From the NCBI RefSeq assembly GCF_019048525.1, contig NZ_CP077369.1, positions 372,001-436,000 of the forward strand: a stretch of DNA of 64,000 nucleotides, read 5' to 3'. The stretch comes from Acinetobacter lwoffii. Its GTDB lineage: Bacteria; Pseudomonadota; Gammaproteobacteria; Pseudomonadales; Moraxellaceae. A program made the translations under genes and the position numbers. A model generated the notes under the pieces. It was not told the origin of the DNA, searched no databases, and saw only the letters and a program-made list of their open reading frames with translations. Below are positions 38,340 through 47,310 of this stretch, piece after piece (the stretch's first letter is position 1; each line of letters starts with the position of its first letter).

Positions 38340-39506
38340 TTAAAGAAATTCTTCTAATACCGAATTTAAAAAGATATGCCCCTGCTCAGTACAAGAAAGC
38401 CGGTCTTGATCATCGACCATTAATTTTCTGTCACGTAAAGAACTCAGTAACTCATGTAAAGTATCTAGACTCAAACCAGTACGTTCGGCATAGAGTTTGG
38501 CTTCCACACCGTGATTTAAACGTAACGCATTCATCATAAATTCAAAAGGCATGTCGGCATCTTCAATACGCTTAAACTGCACATGCTCGGCAGGTACTTT
38601 GGCTAAGTAGTCCTTAGGTAAACGGGTTTTCTGGAACCGATACACGCCATCCGGCTGAGTGACTTTGCCATGTGCTCCAGCACCAATTGCCAAATAGTCA
38701 CCAAACTGCCAGTAATTCAGATTATGCGCTGAAGGCAATTCTTTACGCCAAGCCGAAACTTCATAGTTGATAAAGCCTTGAGCTTTTAAGTAGAGCTCAC
38801 CCTGCTCCTGAATATCTTCCAATACTTCATCGACAGGCAAAATCGGTTGAGTCCGGAAAAATACCGTATTGGGTTCAATCGTCAGCTGATACCAGGAAAT
38901 ATGGGTTGCGCCCTGCTCCACTGCCAGTTTTAAATCATGCAAAGCCTGTTCTAAAGTCTGTTCAGGCAAACCATGCATCAAGTCGACATTAATCCGCTGA
39001 AACCCAGCTTCACGTGCCAGCCCAATGGCAGAAATCGCATCTTCATTGCTGTGAATCCGTCCCAAACGCTTGAGATGCTCGGTATTAAAACTCTGTACCC
39101 CAATCGACAGACGGTTAATTCCGGCCTGCAAATAACCGGCAAACGGATCATGTTCGACTGTGCCGGGATTGGCTTCCAGCGTAATCTCACAGCCTTCGGC
39201 AAAGGGAATAACGGCTTTGAGCTGATCAAATAACCATTGATAGCCTAGGGCAGAAATCAGTGACGGCGTCCCCCCACCAATAAAGACACTGTGAATCTGC
39301 CGGCCTTGGGCAAAATCGACCTGAGTTTTAAAGTCTTCCACCAGTGCTCGTAAATATTCCTGTTCCAATTCCAGTGATAGCTGACCATCCGGAACCGCAT
39401 GTGAATTGAAGTCACAATAAGGGCATTTGCGCACACACCAAGGCATATGAATATATAAGGACAAAGGGACAGCAGCAGGATTCAATTCAGCCAAAGAACT
39501 ACTCAA
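38340..39506 (-). CDS. hemW: Radical SAM haem chaperone HemW
   Basis: A 388-residue HemN-like radical SAM protein. The cluster motif is CVRKCPYCDFNS, preceded by YIHMPW, and IGGGTPSL and EANPGTVEHD follow as in HemW. HemW has been shown in other bacteria to bind haem and deliver it to respiratory enzymes, and it lacks coproporphyrinogen oxidase activity. It differs from the HemN at 30571 by its amino terminus. It is alone on the minus strand. Confidence 0.93.
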   Translation of the reverse strand: MSSSLAELNPAAVPLSLYIHMPWCVRKCPYCDFNSHAVPDGQLSLELEQEYLRALVEDFKTQVDFAQGRQIHSVFIGGGTPSLISALGYQWLFDQLKAVIPFAEGCEITLEANPGTVEHDPFAGYLQAGINRLSIGVQSFNTEHLKRLGRIHSNEDAISAIGLAREAGFQRINVDLMHGLPEQTLEQALHDLKLAVEQGATHISWYQLTIEPNTVFFRTQPILPVDEVLEDIQEQGELYLKAQGFINYEVSAWRKELPSAHNLNYWQFGDYLAIGAGAHGKVTQPDGVYRFQKTRLPKDYLAKVPAEHVQFKRIEDADMPFEFMMNALRLNHGVEAKLYAERTGLSLDTLHELLSSLRDRKLMVDDQDRLSCTEQGHIFLNSVLEEFL

Positions 39507-39620
39507 AAACGATTACAAGATATAGCGGAATTTTAACATGACTCGGCGGCAACACTGCTAAAATTAAATTTGATCGTGTGATATGCCTAAAAATTTAAAT
39601 AGAATTAGTCAGTTAAAATT

Positions 39621-40079
39621 ATGAAAATATCTTCTCAACTTATTATTTTACTTCCTTTGGTTTTTGCAATCGGTGTTTTATTGACACTCCAGACCGCAAT
39701 TAATACACAACTAAAAGAATATTTATATTCTCCTATTCAAGCTGCATTTTTTTCCTTTTTGATTGGTACAATAGTGCTCGCCGTAATCGTACTTTTTCAG
39801 TCCAATCCCAAACCCGGTTTACAGGAACTGATGAGTGTTCCCTGGTATTTATGGCTCGGGGGCATCGTGGGTGTATACGCGATTAGCATGAGCATTTATG
39901 CAGCGCCCAAACTTGGCTTTCTGGTTCTTAGCGGTCTCATTATTTTTGGTCAGATGGTGATGTCGATGCTGGTCGATCATCTGGGATTATTGGGTAATGA
40001 AAAAATGCCGATTAATTGGCAACGTCTTTTAGGCGGCGTGGTAATTTTTATTGGTGTGCTTCTCACTTTACAACGCTAA
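39621..40079 (+). CDS. DMT-family membrane protein (DUF606, YdcZ-like)
   Basis: A 152-residue protein with about five hydrophobic helices: residues 5-25, 40-58, 75-95, 97-115 and 130-149. The segment LTLQTAINTQLKEYL and LGGIVGVYAISMSIYAAPKLG match the DUF606 group of half-size drug/metabolite transporters, which pair two copies to make a channel. Substrate unknown. It is followed by abeM with 39 nt between, so they may be co-transcribed. Confidence 0.82.
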   Translation: MKISSQLIILLPLVFAIGVLLTLQTAINTQLKEYLYSPIQAAFFSFLIGTIVLAVIVLFQSNPKPGLQELMSVPWYLWLGGIVGVYAISMSIYAAPKLGFLVLSGLIIFGQMVMSMLVDHLGLLGNEKMPINWQRLLGGVVIFIGVLLTLQR

Positions 40080-40118
40080 ACCTTCTATTTAAGCACATGA
40101 TCACGATGAGTAATTTTT

Positions 40119-41477
40119 GTGTCGAATGTTTCACCAGTCACAACCTTTGGTTTTGAATTAAAAAAACTGTTTCATCTGATGTTACCCATTCTGGTGACCC
40201 AATTTTCTCAGGCTGGTCTGGGTCTGATTGATACCATTATGGCCGGTCACCTGTCTGCTACCGATCTTGCCGCGATTGCCGTCGGAGTAGGACTCTGGAT
40301 TCCGGTGATGCTGCTGTTTAGTGGCATTATGATTGCCACGACGCCTTTGGTTGCTGAGGCCAATGGCGCACGTACACCTGAAAAAATTGCCACCATTGCA
40401 CGTCAATCACTTTGGGTTGCCCTGATTCTTGGGGTAATTGCCGGCTTGATTCTACAAGTTTTGCCAGCCCTTTTACCTCTCTTGGGTGTACCGGAAAGCT
40501 TGCAGCCCAAAGCCGGTTTATTCCTGCATGCGATTGGTTTTGGTATGCCTGCGGTAACCATGTATGCAGCCTTACGCGGCTACTCAGAAGCGATTGGAAA
40601 TCCTCGCCCGGTCACCGTGATTAGTTTATTGGCGCTGGTTTTGCTGGTTCCGCTGAACTATATCTTTATGTATGGTATTGGCCCTGTTCCGGCCCTGGGC
40701 AGTGCAGGCTGTGGGTTTGCCACAGCGATTTTGCAGTGGTTAATGCTCATGACTCTGGCATTGTATATCTTTAAGAATAAGGCCTATCAACGTACCCAGC
40801 CTTTTACTCATTGGGAAAAAATCAACCCGGAATGGGTGAAGCGTATTCTGCAACTGGGTTTTCCGATTGGATTGGCGATCTTCTTTGAGGTCAGTATTTT
40901 CAGTACAGCAGCAATTGTGCTGAGTCCTTTGGGTGAGACCATTGTCGCTGCCCATCAGATTGCTATTTCTGTCACTTCACAACTGTTCATGATTCCCATG
41001 TCACTGGCGATTGCCCTGACCATTCGGGTTGGCACCTACTATGGTGAACAGAACTGGCAAGCCATGCGTAAAGTACAATATCTCGGCCTGATTACTGCCA
41101 CTATTCTGGCGATCCTGACCATGATTCTGCTTTGGGTTTTTCGCAATGAAATCGTGGCACTCTACACCTCAGATATGATCGTGACCCAAATTGCAGTCTA
41201 TCTGATTCTGTTTGCCATTGCCTATCAGCTGATGGATGCCTGGCAGATCAGTGCGGCAGGTTGTCTGCGCGGCATGCAGGATACCAAGGGGCCAATGTGG
41301 ATTACCATGCTGGCTTACTGGGTCATCGCCTTCCCGGTCGGGGTGTATTTGTCCCGCTTTACCGACATGGGCGCCGCCGGTGTCTGGGTTGGCCTGATTG
41401 TAGGCCTCAGCGTAGCTTGCATACTTTTATTGGGCCGTTTATATGGCAATAATAAACGCTTAAGTCTAAACAACTAA
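40119..41477 (+). CDS. abeM: MATE-family multidrug efflux pump AbeM
   Basis: A 12-helix MATE transporter of 452 residues. It matches A. baumannii AbeM closely along its length as I remember it, for example ELKKLFHLMLPIL, AIAVGVGLWIPVMLLFSGIM and GTYYGEQNWQAMRK. AbeM extrudes fluoroquinolones, aminoglycosides and dyes using a proton gradient. The start is the GTG at 40119 giving MSNVSPVTTFGFELKK. Chromosomal homologues are intrinsic and not a sign of acquired resistance. Confidence 0.92.
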   Translation: MSNVSPVTTFGFELKKLFHLMLPILVTQFSQAGLGLIDTIMAGHLSATDLAAIAVGVGLWIPVMLLFSGIMIATTPLVAEANGARTPEKIATIARQSLWVALILGVIAGLILQVLPALLPLLGVPESLQPKAGLFLHAIGFGMPAVTMYAALRGYSEAIGNPRPVTVISLLALVLLVPLNYIFMYGIGPVPALGSAGCGFATAILQWLMLMTLALYIFKNKAYQRTQPFTHWEKINPEWVKRILQLGFPIGLAIFFEVSIFSTAAIVLSPLGETIVAAHQIAISVTSQLFMIPMSLAIALTIRVGTYYGEQNWQAMRKVQYLGLITATILAILTMILLWVFRNEIVALYTSDMIVTQIAVYLILFAIAYQLMDAWQISAAGCLRGMQDTKGPMWITMLAYWVIAFPVGVYLSRFTDMGAAGVWVGLIVGLSVACILLLGRLYGNNKRLSLNN

Positions 41478-41519
41478 ACACTTTTATTTGATTAATTTAA
41501 GTTAGAAAATGCGCTGAGA

Positions 41520-41726
41520 TTAAAGATCCAGCGCATTTTTTAATCCTTGTGGAATCTCAGATTCATCCACTACATCTTTAATCACCACCTGCCCCACAAT
41601 TACATCCGTACCATTAAAAGTCATGGTGGGTGAACCATATAGCTCATAACCTTCATTTAAGGCACGGGTCACCCGCGCACAAAAATGTACATCATCTTTC
41701 CCGGTAAAATATCGATAGACTTTCAT
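41520..41726 (-). CDS. DUF1737 protein
   Basis: A 68-residue protein of the DUF1737 family, recognised from YRYFTGKDDVHFCARVTRALNEGYELYGSP. Function unknown. The ORF begins at an ATG with TTGAATTTTC-poor upstream; no convincing promoter or ribosome-binding site was seen. It is convergent with abeM. Confidence 0.8.
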   Translation of the reverse strand: MKVYRYFTGKDDVHFCARVTRALNEGYELYGSPTMTFNGTDVIVGQVVIKDVVDESEIPQGLKNALDL

Positions 41727-42013
41727 TGAATTTTCTTCATTACTACACTCTGTTTATTCTAAGCTTTTAGCTATAAAACAACATTCAGAATTAGTACTCG
41801 GTCTTATCTAAAACGATGACGGATTCCGGCATATTCTTATAGTTTAAACGCAAGCAATAAAGATAAATCTTTTAACAAATCAGAGATGATGCATTAAACA
41901 TGGAGAAGCTGAAGGAAATCACAACACAACCTCTACAATTAAATCTAGGCAATTGAACCTTTGTCACCTATGATCAAATACATCCATTCATAGTTGGTCT
42001 CAAGGAATCTCGC

Positions 42014-43312
42014 ATGGCAAAAACGGCTAGCACACCCGGTCGTCGCTTTATGAAACTTGCCGGAATGACCGCAAGTATTGCAGGTAAAACCCTCTCCAAT
42101 TCCATTAAAAATTTAACTGCCGATGACGAGCAGAAAAATACTGCGCGCAGTAAATTATTTCAGGATATTGGGGTGCAGATTGCGGATACCTTGGGAGAGA
42201 TGAAAGGCGCAGTCATGAAAGTTGGCCAGATTGCCTCGCAATATAAAGATGTTTTCCCGCCCGAAGTCGCTAAAGCCATTGCTAAATTACAGCGTCAGGC
42301 CCCACCCATGCCGTTTAAAGAAATTCAGGCACAAGTAGAAAAAGAATTGGGTAAACCTTTGCAGCAACTTTTCCAGCAGTTTGATGAACAGCCATTTGCC
42401 GCGGCCTCGATTGGTCAGGTGCATAAAGCCACTCTACCGAATGGCCAGCAAGTTGTAGTCAAGGTGCAATATCCTGGTGTGGATGAAGCCTGCGAAAGCG
42501 ACCTGAAGCAAGTTCGTCTGGCACTGCGCATGATGGGCGTATTAAAGATTGATCGTAAACTTCAAGATCAATTATTTAAAGAAATTCAGCACAGTCTGGA
42601 CAATGAGTTGAACTATGAAATTGAAGCCCAGAATCTGGAAATCGCCCGTGCCTTCCATGAATCTCTGGATAGTAAAATTATAATTCCGAAAGTGTTTCAT
42701 GAGTACTCTTCACGTCATATTCTGACTTTGAGCCAGGAGCTTGGTGAAAGTATTGAAACTGCCAGCACTTGGCCACTCGAAACCCGAAATGCTTTAGGCC
42801 GCCGCCTCTTCCGCGCCATTGGCCAAGAAATTTTTTATCTGAAACGCTTTCACTGTGACCCACATCCGGGTAACTTTGCATTTCGTGAAGATGGCTCTGT
42901 GATTGTTTATGATTATGGTGGCGTTAAAACGCTGTCGACTGAAGTAATTGGACATTTCAGAGAATTGATCCATGCTGCACGTGAGAAGAATATTCCCGCA
43001 ATCGAACAACAGCTGGATGCACTACATTCCTTAACTGAAACTGGAAAATTCCCCACAGAATTGTATGAACAATGGCTGGAAGTGCTTATGCGTCCTCTGG
43101 TCACTCACTATGATTTTGCTGAAAACTCAGCGCATCATGATGGCATGGAACTGTTGAAACCGTCCTTAAAATATTGGGATGTGTTTAAGCCTTCTCCTGA
43201 TACCTTGATGGTGAACCGGACAATTTCAGGACAATACTGGAACCTGATTCATCTCAAAGTACAGGATGATTTAAGCGATGTATTTGAGGAACTGGTACCG
43301 GGCCGAAGTTAA
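42014..43312 (+). CDS. ABC1/UbiB-family protein kinase-like ATPase
   Basis: A 432-residue atypical kinase. The ABC1 hallmarks are MKGAVMKVGQIASQ (KxGQ), the alanine-rich AAASIGQVHKATLPNG, the lysine in VVVKVQYPG, HCDPHPGNFAF and the metal motif YDYGG. Members include UbiB, which supports ubiquinone synthesis, and related proteins of unknown role. The protein lacks the carboxy-terminal transmembrane helices of UbiB, so it is probably the soluble AarF paralogue. It is alone. Confidence 0.88.
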   Translation: MAKTASTPGRRFMKLAGMTASIAGKTLSNSIKNLTADDEQKNTARSKLFQDIGVQIADTLGEMKGAVMKVGQIASQYKDVFPPEVAKAIAKLQRQAPPMPFKEIQAQVEKELGKPLQQLFQQFDEQPFAAASIGQVHKATLPNGQQVVVKVQYPGVDEACESDLKQVRLALRMMGVLKIDRKLQDQLFKEIQHSLDNELNYEIEAQNLEIARAFHESLDSKIIIPKVFHEYSSRHILTLSQELGESIETASTWPLETRNALGRRLFRAIGQEIFYLKRFHCDPHPGNFAFREDGSVIVYDYGGVKTLSTEVIGHFRELIHAAREKNIPAIEQQLDALHSLTETGKFPTELYEQWLEVLMRPLVTHYDFAENSAHHDGMELLKPSLKYWDVFKPSPDTLMVNRTISGQYWNLIHLKVQDDLSDVFEELVPGRS

Positions 43313-43361
43313 ATTGAGACGATAGGCTTACACGCTGCAACACTAGATTACTTGAAATATC

Positions 43362-43382
43362 AAATGTTATATTATAACATTT
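43362..43382 (+). promoter_or_regulatory. Zur-type operator
   Basis: A perfect palindrome of 10+1+10: AAATGTTATA (43362-43371), T, TATAACATTT (43373-43382). This matches the known gammaproteobacterial Zur box AAATGTTATAnTATAACATTT. It is 26 bp before the ATG of the cysteine-free L31 gene, overlapping a TTGAAA / TATAAC promoter, which fits repression when zinc is present. Confidence 0.85.
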
Positions 43383-43408
43383 AATCACGAATCATGAGGA
43401 AGTTAGAT

Positions 43409-43660
43409 ATGCGTTCAGATATCCATCCTGAGTATCGTGAAGTGTTATTCCATGATACCAATGCCGATGCCTATTTCGTGATTGGCAGCACGATGAACTC
43501 GAGTCAAACCAAAGAATATCAAGGTAAAACATATCCTTATGTAACACTAGATATTTCAAGCGCATCACATCCTTTCTATACGGGTGAGCAACGTCAGACC
43601 AGCAATGAAGGACGTGTGGCAAGCTTTAACAAACGTTTTGGGCGTTTTAAACGGGGTTAA
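43409..43660 (+). CDS. rpmE2: 50S ribosomal protein L31, type B (zinc-independent)
   Basis: An 83-residue L31 of the long type B. It has no cysteine, so it is the C-minus form that cannot bind zinc; the opening [16 protein letters not shown] and [11 protein letters not shown] are conserved. In zinc-poor cells type B L31 replaces the zinc form and frees zinc. I chose the ATG at 43409, since the family begins MRxDIHPxY. The Zur-like palindrome directly upstream supports this role. Confidence 0.95.
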   Translation: MRSDIHPEYREVLFHDTNADAYFVIGSTMNSSQTKEYQGKTYPYVTLDISSASHPFYTGEQRQTSNEGRVASFNKRFGRFKRG

Positions 43661-43704
43661 AACCGAAAACCCTCGATTATCTTAAGATTTAAATCGTGGT
43701 TTAT

Positions 43705-43738
43705 GTCAGGAAATGACCTCCAATTTCCTGACTTTTTT
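43705..43738 (+). terminator. Intrinsic terminator after rpmE2
   Basis: A perfect 10-bp stem GTCAGGAAAT / ATTTCCTGAC, 8-nt loop, followed by TTTTTT. Confidence 0.85.
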
Positions 43739-43749
43739 ATGCGCTGATT

Positions 43750-44130
43750 TTAACTCTGTGCTAACACGAGTGAAGTTAAATAAAAGCCCAGCGCCAGAAC
43801 AATAATACTGACAATTAAGCTGGATAATGCATATAACAACGCTAGGCCCATAGCACCCTGCTTCAATAACAAAAAGCTTTCCAGACCGAAACTGGAAAAT
43901 GTGGTAAAACCACCGAGAATCCCCACCATTAAAAACAGACGAGCTTCTTGTTGGAGTACTGGATATTTTTGGCTACAGGCAAAAAAAATCCCGGCACATA
44001 AACAGCCTAAAATATTGATCCACCAGGTGGGCCAAGGAAATTGCATTTGTGGTTTGAACAGCCAAAGTCCTGCTGCATAACGCAGACTGGCACCGATTGC
44101 CCCACCCATTGCCACCCAAAGCCAGCCCAT
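43750..44130 (-). CDS. crcB: Fluoride ion channel CrcB/FluC
   Basis: A 126-residue four-helix membrane protein. GGAIGASLRY near the start, WINILGCLCAG and GGFTTFSSFGLE are the FluC signatures. The channel exports fluoride as a dimer. No fluoride riboswitch was recognised in the 100 bp upstream. Confidence 0.92.
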   Translation of the reverse strand: MGWLWVAMGGAIGASLRYAAGLWLFKPQMQFPWPTWWINILGCLCAGIFFACSQKYPVLQQEARLFLMVGILGGFTTFSSFGLESFLLLKQGAMGLALLYALSSLIVSIIVLALGFYLTSLVLAQS

Positions 44131-44304
44131 ATTTTTTCCTGTTCTATTTATTGATCAAGTTTATTTTATCCAAAGTTTCATATTCAGCATGGATAAATTT
44201 CACTGTTATCTTGAACCGAAAATCAATGAAATACCATGGAACTTCGCAAGAAAATTGCTATATTTATTGCATCGAATTTTCATGAATGGCATAGGAAAAA
44301 CAGC

Positions 44305-44637
44305 ATGGCACAGGATTTATTGGCCCAGTTGGCAGCAGGCGAAGCAAAATTTGCAGATGTAATTACTTATATCGAATCCCGTTATACGCATACACCGACT
44401 GCATTTAAAAATGGCCAGCAGAATAATGCGGCCACAGAAAACCAGGGCAGCGCCAAAGTCTTTTCTTTTGCACAATTAAATGGTCTGGATCAGGCACAAA
44501 CGTTAAGCCTGTTTGCTGAGCATTATGCTTCTGTACTGGCGACGCCAGAGGCGACTGATCATCAGAATATCCGCCAGTTTATGCTCAATGGCTGGGATGG
44601 AATTGCCTTTGAAGGTCAGGCTTTAACTGCGAAGTAA
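44305..44637 (+). CDS. HopJ type III effector-family protein
   Basis: A 110-residue protein of the HopJ family, recognised from YTPTAFKNG-like (YTHTPTAFKNG) and GSAKVFSFAQLNGL. The family was named after a Pseudomonas effector but is widespread in bacteria without type III secretion, so the name should not be taken as function. I chose the ATG at 44305 (MAQDLLAQLAAGEAKF); the longer frame from 44236 is not supported. Terminated by a strong hairpin. Confidence 0.85.
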   Translation: MAQDLLAQLAAGEAKFADVITYIESRYTHTPTAFKNGQQNNAATENQGSAKVFSFAQLNGLDQAQTLSLFAEHYASVLATPEATDHQNIRQFMLNGWDGIAFEGQALTAK

Positions 44638-44651
44638 GTACTAAGCAGATA

Positions 44652-44679
44652 AAAAAACCGCTCAAAGGAGCGGTTTTTT
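44652..44679 (+). terminator. Intrinsic terminator after the HopJ-family gene
   Basis: A perfect stem AAAAAACCGCTC / GAGCGGTTTTTT with an AAAG loop; usable on both strands between convergent genes. Confidence 0.9.
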
Positions 44680-44710
44680 ATACAACTCAGAAGTGTATAG
44701 GATGTCTGTT

Positions 44711-45274
44711 TTAGCTCTTACCGACTTTTTCAATCCACTTAATGGAACTGACGCGGAAAACTTCACAGGCACCATCACCCGTATCGGTCGGCGTTAAAGA
44801 CGATTTCCAGACCAGATCTTTGTCACGAACTTCAACTAGCTCCCCTTGCATACGCACCAGATCGCCACGCTTTACCTTTTTAATTGCCTTGGCAATTTCA
44901 GGATTGGCAGGAATGATATGCATATTGGACACCATCTGCTTGGCTTGTTCTACCGGCACTGGCACCCGATCCATTTTCCAGTTCAAATAACGATCAAATT
45001 GATTGACCGTGATATGTCGAGCAATTTCAGGCTCAGCAAACAGCCCCCAACTGACTGCATAATCAATTGGAGAGAATTTGGCTTGCGGGTCAGAACTATA
45101 AACCTTTGAACCCAGAATACGAAAATCACCTTTAAAAGGCTGCAAGACCGAAATTGACTGGCCTTTAACGACGGGAGGCAAGCCTTTGGCAATATTGTGG
45201 TCGACCGAGCTATAGCCCGAAACAGGCAGCAACAGGCTGGCCAGCAAAGCATAATGTTTAAAGTGTTTGAGCAT
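44711..45274 (-). CDS. Hypothetical exported protein (paralogue of the 46113 gene)
   Basis: A 187-residue protein with a signal peptide (MLKHFKHYALLASLLLPVSG). The last third holds IKKVKRGDLVRMQGELVEV and a single late cysteine, similar to IRRLKSGQKITISGDLVTV and late cysteine of the gene at 46113. The pair suggests an OB- or beta-rich carboxy-terminal domain. I do not recognise a characterised family. Confidence 0.7.
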   Translation of the reverse strand: MLKHFKHYALLASLLLPVSGYSSVDHNIAKGLPPVVKGQSISVLQPFKGDFRILGSKVYSSDPQAKFSPIDYAVSWGLFAEPEIARHITVNQFDRYLNWKMDRVPVPVEQAKQMVSNMHIIPANPEIAKAIKKVKRGDLVRMQGELVEVRDKDLVWKSSLTPTDTGDGACEVFRVSSIKWIEKVGKS

Positions 45275-45464
45275 AATTTTAATCTAATCCTAATCAAGTT
45301 GATCAAACGTTTTAAGGATATCTTCCTTGATCTTACGGATTTTTTAATGAATAAACAGTTGAACTTGGTAACAAACTGCAAGTATTTAGTCAGCTCGAGA
45401 TATGCCTGTCATTTTATTTTTCAGTTAAGCTAGAACGTATTTCCATCAAATTAAAATAACTCAA

Positions 45465-46094
45465 ATGCTGTATAAACTTTATCAACAACATATCTTTCCG
45501 CATCTGCTGAATCAGGTGATGCAAACACCATCCCTGATGGACTTGCGTCGTGAATTGCTTTTGGACATTTCAGGTGAAGTGCTGGAAATTGGTTTTGGTA
45601 CCGGCTTGAATCTGCCTTTTTATCAATCGGTTGATAAGGTCTATGCGCTGGAACCAAACCCGACGATCTTCAAACTGGCAGAATCACGAATTCAACAGGC
45701 AGGGTTTCAGGTCGAGCATATTCAGGCCAGCGCAGAAGCTTTGCCTTTTGTTGAAAATAGTGTGGAAAATATTGTATCTACCTGGACGCTTTGTAGTATT
45801 GCAGAGCTAGAACAGAGCCTGCAGGAAATTTACCGTGTGCTACAACCGGGTGGGACTTTACATGTGGTCGAACATGTCCTGAATGGGCAAAATTTAAATA
45901 TTCAGCGTCTGCAACATTTACTCACTCCCATTCAAAAGAAAGTCGCAGATGGCTGTCATCTGAATCGGGATATTGAAACCGCCTTGCTGGAAACTGGTTT
46001 CGAAATAGAAACCTTAAGTTATGTAGATGCCGAAGGTATTCCGAAGATTGGCCAACGCATGTTGTTAGCACGATTTCGTAAACCAGGAAGCTAA
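45465..46094 (+). CDS. SAM-dependent methyltransferase (class I)
   Basis: A 209-residue class I methyltransferase. Motif I is VLEIGFGTGLNL, the acidic residue after strand 2 is in YALEPNP, and VENIVSTWTLCSI and VLQPGGTLHVVEH form motifs post-I to III. It resembles the METTL7/UbiE-like type. Substrate unknown. It lies between two divergent or convergent hypothetical paralogues. Confidence 0.85.
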   Translation: MLYKLYQQHIFPHLLNQVMQTPSLMDLRRELLLDISGEVLEIGFGTGLNLPFYQSVDKVYALEPNPTIFKLAESRIQQAGFQVEHIQASAEALPFVENSVENIVSTWTLCSIAELEQSLQEIYRVLQPGGTLHVVEHVLNGQNLNIQRLQHLLTPIQKKVADGCHLNRDIETALLETGFEIETLSYVDAEGIPKIGQRMLLARFRKPGS

Positions 46095-46112
46095 TTTACG
46101 ACCATCTTATAT

Positions 46113-46691
46113 TTAGTGTGGCTGAAGGTGGGTTACTTGCAGCAACTGACAATGAGCACGATATTCAGAGCCCGTCCCGACCCGGAATTCTTGTCCAGTC
46201 GTGCCTGAATGAACTGTCACCAGATCACCGCTGATGGTGATTTTCTGTCCCGATTTTAGCCGGCGAATCTGATCGGCAATTTTTTCAGTGGCAGCAATCA
46301 GACTAAAATGCTGCACATGCGTATTGACGAAGTCACGCTCCGCTTTATTGGTTTGTCCTTCGAGCTGATAGCAGCGTTTTGCTTCATCAAACTCCAATGT
46401 TGCCTGCATGGTGGGCAGTGGTTGTGTCAGCAACAGCACATCAATATTACTCAGATAGGCCAGATCATTAAAATGCCCCACCACAGGGCTGGCCTGATGC
46501 AGCACCCGACGATCAGGTTTTACGAAACGGTGATCATGCACAATATAAGTCGCGGAAATGCGCTTAACGGGTTCTACTTTAAAGTTTTTAAGTACGCCCT
46601 TTTCTTGCAGATGCGGAATGGCACGAAAAAATTCATTCCACACCCAGAGTCCTAGCATAAACAGCAGCGCAGTGATCAGTAATTTTTGCAT
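46113..46691 (-). CDS. Hypothetical membrane-anchored protein (paralogue of the 44711 gene)
   Basis: A 192-residue protein. One helix near the amino terminus (LLITALLFMLGLWVW) anchors it in the inner membrane. The carboxy-terminal IADQIRRLKSGQKITISGDLVTV parallels the 44711 product. No characterised family was recognised. It ends 18 bp from the convergent methyltransferase gene, and the gene behind it lies 27 bp upstream. Confidence 0.68.
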   Translation of the reverse strand: MQKLLITALLFMLGLWVWNEFFRAIPHLQEKGVLKNFKVEPVKRISATYIVHDHRFVKPDRRVLHQASPVVGHFNDLAYLSNIDVLLLTQPLPTMQATLEFDEAKRCYQLEGQTNKAERDFVNTHVQHFSLIAATEKIADQIRRLKSGQKITISGDLVTVHSGTTGQEFRVGTGSEYRAHCQLLQVTHLQPH

Positions 46692-46718
46692 AATTTTTTA
46701 TTCTTCACTGGATTTTGG

Positions 46719-47186
46719 TCAATCCTGAAAATCAATCCGAATGGTTTCAAAACGTACCCGCCCTTCCTGAACCGCACGGGCAATGGCTTGCTGGCCTTTG
46801 GTCAGACGTGCTCCGCCACTTTTAATGTCAATCAAAACCACTTCAATATCTTCAGCGTCGCCTTCGCCATCACGAAAATCGGTATAACCATCAAAGACCA
46901 CATAATCCACCGGATCACCCAAAAACTTGGCATCACTCGGCAGATATTGAAATTCCGGCATGATCGGCGCGAGCTGTTCCGCCATTTTTCCTTTGAGAAC
47001 TGCACGGCTGGTATTCACGCTGCGTTTTTGCGCGGCAATGAGGGACTGCTGATGCTCTAGTTCCAGCTCGGCAATATACTGCTCATATTCGGCCTTGATC
47101 CGTCCATTGCGCGTCTGACTTAAAATAATAGTGGTCAATACCACCCCGATACATGCGCCAATCAACATGGCCATCCATATGGACAT
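46719..47186 (-). CDS. Holliday-junction-resolvase-like nuclease domain, membrane anchored
   Basis: A 155-residue protein. Residues 3-24 are a membrane helix, residues 30-65 a charged predicted coiled coil, and the carboxy half holds VDYVVFDGYTDF and VVLIDIKSGGARLTKGQQAI. The DIKSG motif and following lysine resemble the PD-(D/E)xK nuclease core of archaeal Holliday junction resolvase-related proteins. Catalysis has not been shown here. It is divergent from the orphan parA. Confidence 0.75.
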   Translation of the reverse strand: MSIWMAMLIGACIGVVLTTIILSQTRNGRIKAEYEQYIAELELEHQQSLIAAQKRSVNTSRAVLKGKMAEQLAPIMPEFQYLPSDAKFLGDPVDYVVFDGYTDFRDGEGDAEDIEVVLIDIKSGGARLTKGQQAIARAVQEGRVRFETIRIDFQD

Positions 47187-47310
47187 TCAATCTTCCTAAT
47201 TTGCCTGATTTTTATAGCATCGCATTCGACTGAAGTTGAGGACTTCGGCCATTTGCATACTTGAAAAGAATGATATGCTAGGCCGGAACAGAATAAAATC
47301 ACCTTGAGTC

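Noticed and set aside
44131..44235. Fluoride riboswitch before crcB
   Set aside because: The region upstream of crcB is short and AT-rich and shows no conserved crcB-motif sequence or pairing.
44236..44637. Type III secretion effector
   Set aside because: The HopJ-family name reflects one Pseudomonas protein; no secretion system is present and the family is broadly distributed.
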